A stretch of DNA of 36,750 nt, taken from NCBI GenBank assembly GCA_947460575.1, contig CANHIJ010000031.1, forward strand, positions 1 to 36,750, read 5' to 3'. A program made the translations under genes and the position numbers. The stretch comes from Verrucomicrobiales bacterium (GTDB lineage Bacteria > Verrucomicrobiota > Verrucomicrobiia > Verrucomicrobiales > V1-33). Below the pieces are notes generated by a model. That model searched no databases, had not been told where the DNA came from, and saw nothing but the letters and a program-made list of their open reading frames with translations. This document shows, piece after piece, positions 33,306 through 36,750 of this stretch. Position 1 is the first letter of the stretch; the number at the start of each line of letters is the position of its first letter.

Positions 33306-33755
33306 CTAGGGGGTTTGATCGGAGGCCCACTTGAGGGCGGCGGGGAGGCCCATGCCGCCGCGGCCGCCGAGGAGTTGGTCGACGGCTTCGAGTTCGTGGA
33401 TGAGGTCGCGGACTAGCTTGCGGGGGTAGGGTCCGCCGGCGGCGTCGCAGAAGTGGGTGCGGCAGGCGAAGGGGCGGGCGGCGTAGATGGAGCAGCGGCC
33501 GTCGGGGCTGAGGAGGGGGCAGGAGCCGTCGGGGGCTGGGGGGAGTTTTTTTTTGCCGCTGGAGCGGGCGGCCTGGCGGGCGAGGAGGGCTTCGCCGCGG
33601 GTGAGGAAGGGAGTGCGTCCGGTGAGGCGGAAGCGGCAGCATTGGGAGAGGCCGGTGCAGGAGTGCTCGAAGGGAAGAAGGGCGAGGCGGGCGTAGATGT
33701 CCTGCACTTGGGCGAGGAGGGCGGCGCGGGCGGCGGAGGTGAGGCCTATGGACAT
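33306..33755 (-). CDS. YkgJ-family cysteine-cluster protein
   Basis: A 149-residue cytoplasmic protein with a metal-binding cysteine set: C33, C39-C40, C79, C88, C98 and C103. This fits the YkgJ / 'Fe(2+) or zinc-binding' family with CxnCC...C...C...C...C spacing, and CSIYAARPFACRTHFC is the typical block. The precise role of the family is not known. It is convergent with parE (20-base gap) and divergent from the GYF_2 gene. Confidence 0.88.
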   Translation of the reverse strand: MSIGLTSAARAALLAQVQDIYARLALLPFEHSCTGLSQCCRFRLTGRTPFLTRGEALLARQAARSSGKKKLPPAPDGSCPLLSPDGRCSIYAARPFACRTHFCDAAGGPYPRKLVRDLIHELEAVDQLLGGRGGMGLPAALKWASDQTP

Positions 33756-33879
33756 AGGGAAAAGGGGGAGGGGGCGGCGGAGGGAGGAGGGGGACCTTGG
33801 CGAGGAAAGGCTGGCTGGGAAAACGGAAAAGTGTGGTCGCGGGCGTTGCGGGCGAGCGGCGGAGGTGATAAGTGGGGGG

Positions 33880-34572
33880 ATGCTTTGGTATTATGTTTCG
33901 GACCGTCAGGAGCGGCTTGCCGTGCCGGAGGATCAACTGTGGGGATTGGCGGGCAGCGGGGTGCTGCGGCCGAGCACCTTGCTGTGGCGGCGCGGGCAGG
34001 GGGAGTGGATCTCTGCGGGGGAGTTAAAGCCGGAGTTGTTTCGCGGGGGGGCGCTGGAAGAGGCGGGTGAGTCTGGGGGCTTGGTGGTGGAGTTGGCGCG
34101 CAGTTTGCGGGGCTATGCGGGGTGGGTGGAGTTTTCTGGGTGGCTGCACGGGGGGACCGCGGTGGGCTGTGTGGCGATGGGGACGGCGGTGGGTTATTTG
34201 GCTTGGCGGCGGCCGGAGCGCTTGGCGGAGTGGTCGGGGCGGGTGCCGGAGGTATTGCGGCCCTTGTTGGAGGCGCCGTGGGCGACGGTGGGAGGCTTGG
34301 CGGCGGTGGGCTTGGTGTTGTTTTTCATGGGGGCGCAGTTGATTGGGGGAGCGGGGCGGGTGCGGCGGGCGGAGCGGCTGCGGAGCCGGGAGGACTTGCG
34401 GGTGGCGCTGCGAAGCGTGGGGAGTTTTTTCCGCTGCACGGTGGTGAGCTTGCTGCTGGGCTTGGGGGTGTTGGCGGGAGCGGTCCTGTACCACTACCGC
34501 CCCGGGGCAGTGCCCAAGGTGCCGACCGCGCCGTTGGTTCCGGCCCCGGCCAAGGAGCGGGTTACCATTTAA
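33880..34572 (+). CDS. GYF_2-domain membrane protein
   Basis: A 230-residue protein. The first 55 residues form a GYF_2 (DUF4339) module: MLWYYVSDRQERLAVPEDQL, then LLWRRGQGEWISAGEL. Three hydrophobic segments follow, at about 92-112, 145-167 and 190-210, so the module sits on the membrane, most likely in the cytoplasm. A strong ribosome-binding site (GGAGGTGAT at 33861-33869) precedes the ATG at 33880 at a reasonable distance. An upstream in-frame ATG (33697) is excluded because the extra part overlaps the divergent YkgJ gene and is Arg-rich. GYF_2 proteins probably bind proline-rich ligands, but no function is established. It is followed 10 bases later by an unknown gene. Confidence 0.82.
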   Translation: MLWYYVSDRQERLAVPEDQLWGLAGSGVLRPSTLLWRRGQGEWISAGELKPELFRGGALEEAGESGGLVVELARSLRGYAGWVEFSGWLHGGTAVGCVAMGTAVGYLAWRRPERLAEWSGRVPEVLRPLLEAPWATVGGLAAVGLVLFFMGAQLIGGAGRVRRAERLRSREDLRVALRSVGSFFRCTVVSLLLGLGVLAGAVLYHYRPGAVPKVPTAPLVPAPAKERVTI

Positions 34573-34582
34573 AAAACTGGCC

Positions 34583-35143
34583 GTGAGCGACATTTTGCTG
34601 AGGCATTTGCCGGAGTTGGCGCCGTGTCCATGGCTGCCGCCGCAGGAGGAACCGCTCAGCGCGGCCTGGGTGGCCGCACTGGGCGACGATCGGGGAGAGC
34701 GCTTCTATGGGGCGGCGCTGCAATATGCGCAGAGTCTGTGGCGGCAGGGCTTTCCGGCGCGGGCGATTTTGTTGTTAAATCGGGCGTTGGGCTGTGAGTT
34801 GGAGGGGAGCGAGGGGGTGCTGCGGCAGTGGCCGCTGCCCTATGGGGCGATTGCCTGGCTGTTGCAGCAGCGCCGGGAGGAGCAGTATTTGGGGAATCCG
34901 CGGAGGCACTGGCAGCACTTGGCGAGTCGGATGTCGGGTCCCCGGGCCGAGTTGCGCGCGTGGCGGGCGTGGGCCTGTTGGCGAATTGCCTGCGTGGCCC
35001 TGCCGGATTGCGTGGCGGACGAGCGACAGCTGGCCTTGGAAGGGCTGCGGGAGCCGGGCGAAGAGGAGATCGCCGACCAATTGGAGCGGTTGGGGCATCC
35101 CGGGGAAGTGGGCGCCTGGCGCGATGTCTTGGAGGGACTGTGA
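34583..35143 (+). CDS. Hypothetical protein, 186 residues
   Basis: I do not recognise this protein. It is helical, rich in Trp, Leu and Arg, without signal peptide or membrane segments. FYGAALQYAQSLWRQGFPAR and AILLLNRALGCELEG suggest TPR-like helical pairs. The start is a GTG at 34583, 10 bases after the GYF_2 gene, so the two are most likely translated from one mRNA. The pair ends at the shared terminator at 35221-35254. The short spacing and codon use similar to the neighbour support a real gene. Confidence 0.72.
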   Translation: MSDILLRHLPELAPCPWLPPQEEPLSAAWVAALGDDRGERFYGAALQYAQSLWRQGFPARAILLLNRALGCELEGSEGVLRQWPLPYGAIAWLLQQRREEQYLGNPRRHWQHLASRMSGPRAELRAWRAWACWRIACVALPDCVADERQLALEGLREPGEEEIADQLERLGHPGEVGAWRDVLEGL

Positions 35144-35220
35144 GCCCGCGGGGGCCGAAGCGGCCTGGGGATTTTTGGCCAGTTGGGGCGAGGAGGGCCG
35201 CGGGAGGCGAGGCGGGCATA

Positions 35221-35254
35221 AAAAAACGCACCTGGCGGACCGAGTGCGTTTTTT
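35221..35254. terminator. Bidirectional terminator between convergent genes
   Basis: A perfect inverted repeat with A6 at 35221-35226, CGCAC stem arm, an inner loop, GTGCG at 35244-35248 and T6 at 35249-35254. It serves both the GYF_2 pair on the + strand (stop at 35143) and acpP on the - strand (stop at 35276). Confidence 0.93.
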
Positions 35255-35275
35255 GGGGAAAGGAGATGGAGCGGC

Positions 35276-35521
35276 TTAGGCGGCGGCGTTGGCTTCGACG
35301 TATTTGACGACGTCGGCGACGCTGTGGAGTTTTTCGGCTTCTTCGTCGGGGACTTCGATGGAGAATTCTTCTTCGAAAGCCATGACGAGTTCGACGGTGT
35401 CGAGGGAGTCGGCGCCGAGGTCTTCGATGAAGCGGGCGGTGAGGACGACCTGCTCGGCGTTGACGCCCAGCTGGTCGACGATGATGTCACGGACTTTATC
35501 TTCGACGGATTTTTCAGACAT
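35276..35521 (-). CDS. acpP: Acyl carrier protein
   Basis: An 81-residue acidic protein. The DSL motif at 38-40 carries Ser39, the attachment site for 4'-phosphopantetheine, in the usual context [20 protein letters not shown]. It carries growing acyl chains in fatty-acid synthesis and supplies LpxD with hydroxyacyl chains. Length and helix pattern are normal. It stands alone here rather than beside fabF. A possible but weak promoter on the - strand has a -35-like TTGCAT (+ strand 35584-35589) and a TAAGCA box (35562-35567) 16 bases apart. Transcription ends at the terminator 35221-35254. Confidence 0.96.
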   Translation of the reverse strand: MSEKSVEDKVRDIIVDQLGVNAEQVVLTARFIEDLGADSLDTVELVMAFEEEFSIEVPDEEAEKLHSVADVVKYVEANAAA

Positions 35522-35609
35522 AAAGGGATGGGATGGGTGGGCGGGAAAACTGGCCTTGGGGTGCTTATCAGGTGGTGTCGTGAATGCAACTGAAAAGCGA
35601 GGAGCGGGG

Positions 35610-36269
35610 CTAGGCGCTAGGGGGCTGGGTGTCCTGGGTTTCCTCGGCAGGGGGTGGTTGGTCGGGGGGTTCTGAGGGTCGCTCCAGGTCGATAAGTTCG
35701 CCGTGGAAGTGGGCGAGGAGTCGGTCGAGGACTTTTCCGGCGCCGTCGAAGATGAGGTCGTCGATGACGGCCTTGCGGGAGGTGTTTTGGTCCTGCCACC
35801 AGAGGTAGGCGAGGGCCTTGTTGTCCCACTTGCGTTTGTCGATTTTGGTGACGCTGGCGAAGGGGATGCGGCGGCCGTCTGGGGTCGTGAGGGAGTCGGC
35901 GTCGCAGCGCAGGACGCGGCCTTGGTAGCGGAGGTAGGCGATGAGGAAGGCGAGGCCGATGGCGCCGGTGCCGAGGCCCCAGATGAATTGTTCTTTGATT
36001 TTGTAATCCCAGTCTTTTTCTTTGGGGTTCGCGGGCCAGCCGTTTTCGCGGGCGAGGGCGCGCCAGGCTTTGTCGTCCTTTTGGTTGAGCCCCTTTTCTT
36101 GGTAGGTGGGCCAGTAGGCGAGGTATTCGGCGCGCTGTTTGGGGTAGCCGATTTTCCAGTCGTAGAAGAAGTAAGCGCTAAAGCCGAGGAGCATGGCGAC
36201 CATGATGAGGCGGCGCTTTTTGTACCAGGGGGTGGTGCGGCAGATGATTTCCTCGTGGGGGGGGGACAT
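35610..36269 (-). CDS. Hypothetical membrane protein, 219 residues
   Basis: I do not recognise this protein. It has two likely membrane segments: [18 protein letters not shown] near residues 20-38 and [19 protein letters not shown] further on. Between them is a charged stretch (about 60 residues, [20 protein letters not shown]). The region after the second segment is beta-rich and PH-like ([20 protein letters not shown], ending with [18 protein letters not shown]). The C-terminus is Pro/Glu-rich. Such an architecture suggests a soluble domain anchored at the cytoplasmic face. The start at 36269 fits the first membrane segment. It lies between acpP and a PQQ-propeller gene on the same strand, without clear coupling. 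Confidence 0.78.
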   Translation of the reverse strand: MSPPHEEIICRTTPWYKKRRLIMVAMLLGFSAYFFYDWKIGYPKQRAEYLAYWPTYQEKGLNQKDDKAWRALARENGWPANPKEKDWDYKIKEQFIWGLGTGAIGLAFLIAYLRYQGRVLRCDADSLTTPDGRRIPFASVTKIDKRKWDNKALAYLWWQDQNTSRKAVIDDLIFDGAGKVLDRLLAHFHGELIDLERPSEPPDQPPPAEETQDTQPPSA

Positions 36270-36334
36270 GGATCTAGGGAGTGGGAAGCGGCAAGCGAGG
36301 GAAGCGGCGGCGGGGTGGTTTGTCAACTTGGGGC

Positions 36335-36750
36335 TCAGGGGGTTTGGCGGAGGCAGTAGAGGTGGGATTTGGTGCGGATGAAGAGGTCGCGGTCGGCGGC
36401 GGCGGGGCTGGCCATGATGCCGTCGGGGAGGGTGTTTTCGGCGAGGGGGGAGTAGGCGCGATTGGGGAGGAGGACGTAGGATTGGCCGCGCTCGTTGCAG
36501 AAGAAGAGTTTGCCGTCGGCGAAGAGGGGGGAGGCGCTGCAGGAGGCGCCGGTGCGTTCGCTGAAGAGGAGGGAGCCGTCTTTGGGGTCGACGGCGCTGA
36601 GGAGGCCGTTGTCGGCCATGAGGAAGATGAGGCCGTTAGCGACGACGGGGGAGGATCTGGTGGGGATGTATTTGGTTTGTTCCCAGACGAGGGAGCTGGA
36701 GATATCGCCGGAGGATTCTGGGGTGATGCGGTAGGCGCGGAGGGCGGCTT
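36335..36750 (-). CDS. PQQ-like beta-propeller protein, C-terminal end (partial)
   Basis: The 5' part lies beyond the window; 138 codons are visible. The translation shows propeller blades such as NGLIFLMADNGLLSAVDPKD, GSLLFSERTG, ASPLFADGKLFFCNERGQ and ASPAAADRDLFIRTKSHLYC, typical of the PQQ-binding-like/WD40-like repeat family. In Verrucomicrobiota these are usually exported single propellers of unknown function; the first part, and so any signal, is not visible. The frame has no stop up to the window edge. Confidence 0.87.
   Translation of the reverse strand, partial: AALRAYRITPESSGDISSSLVWEQTKYIPTRSSPVVANGLIFLMADNGLLSAVDPKDGSLLFSERTGASCSASPLFADGKLFFCNERGQSYVLLPNRAYSPLAENTLPDGIMASPAAADRDLFIRTKSHLYCLRQTP

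Overview
The window looks like chromosomal DNA from a free-living Verrucomicrobiota bacterium, most likely near Verrucomicrobiales. This is inferred from gene content, not from a marker gene. It is very GC-rich, encodes an LPS outer membrane (lpxD, ompH/skp), and carries secreted families common in Verrucomicrobiota and Planctomycetota: lamin-tail/CotH, 3-keto-disaccharide hydrolase (DUF1080), SHD1, DUF6067-like and PQQ-propeller proteins. I see no rRNA, tRNA, CRISPR array, prophage or insertion sequence.

Layout. 1-2785: the end of a methionine aminopeptidase, a four-helix-bundle/suffix-domain gene whose linker and 3' flank hold decamer arrays, and a membrane pair (degenerate rhomboid with a zinc-binding tail, and a CPBP/CAAX-type protease). 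2827-8319: an Lrp/AsnC regulator coupled to an aminotransferase, then a very large secreted glycoside-hydrolase-like protein. 8468-13512: a serine hydrolase, phosphofructokinase, an S11 D-Ala-D-Ala carboxypeptidase-like protein and a TPR protein. 13703-17438: ompH-lpxD facing an unknown gene and purB. 17532-23141: a two-module U32 protein, a pyrimidine nucleoside phosphorylase beside a half-length aldehyde dehydrogenase, and a fumarylacetoacetase-family enzyme. 23269-31285: mostly exported proteins (EF-hand, 1416-residue lamin-tail/CotH, DUF1080, SHD1, an AlgX/AlgJ-like lipoprotein) plus a small Lys/Arg/Ala-rich protein. 31397-36750: parE, a YkgJ cysteine-cluster protein, a GYF_2 membrane protein with an unknown partner, acpP, an unknown membrane protein and the end of a PQQ-like propeller.

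How the genes work together. Most are housekeeping (cell envelope, purine and pyrimidine metabolism, glycolysis, DNA topology, lipid synthesis), with a layer of secreted polysaccharide-related and calcium- or surface-binding proteins. Many genes are single or in pairs; five recognisable hairpin terminators separate units. No stretch over 300 bases lacks a gene.

Most unusual points: (i) the decamer arrays inside and beside the four-helix-bundle gene, including a 26-bp imperfect inverted repeat inside the coding region; (ii) an AlgX/AlgJ-like protein with all three expected catalytic positions substituted; (iii) a half-length aldehyde dehydrogenase without its catalytic half; (iv) a rhomboid-like protein with a CxxC...CxxH tail; (v) strong G-over-C excess on the + strand even where genes lie on the - strand. 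I did not find a clear multi-gene system that I would call new; the decamer-array locus is the best candidate.
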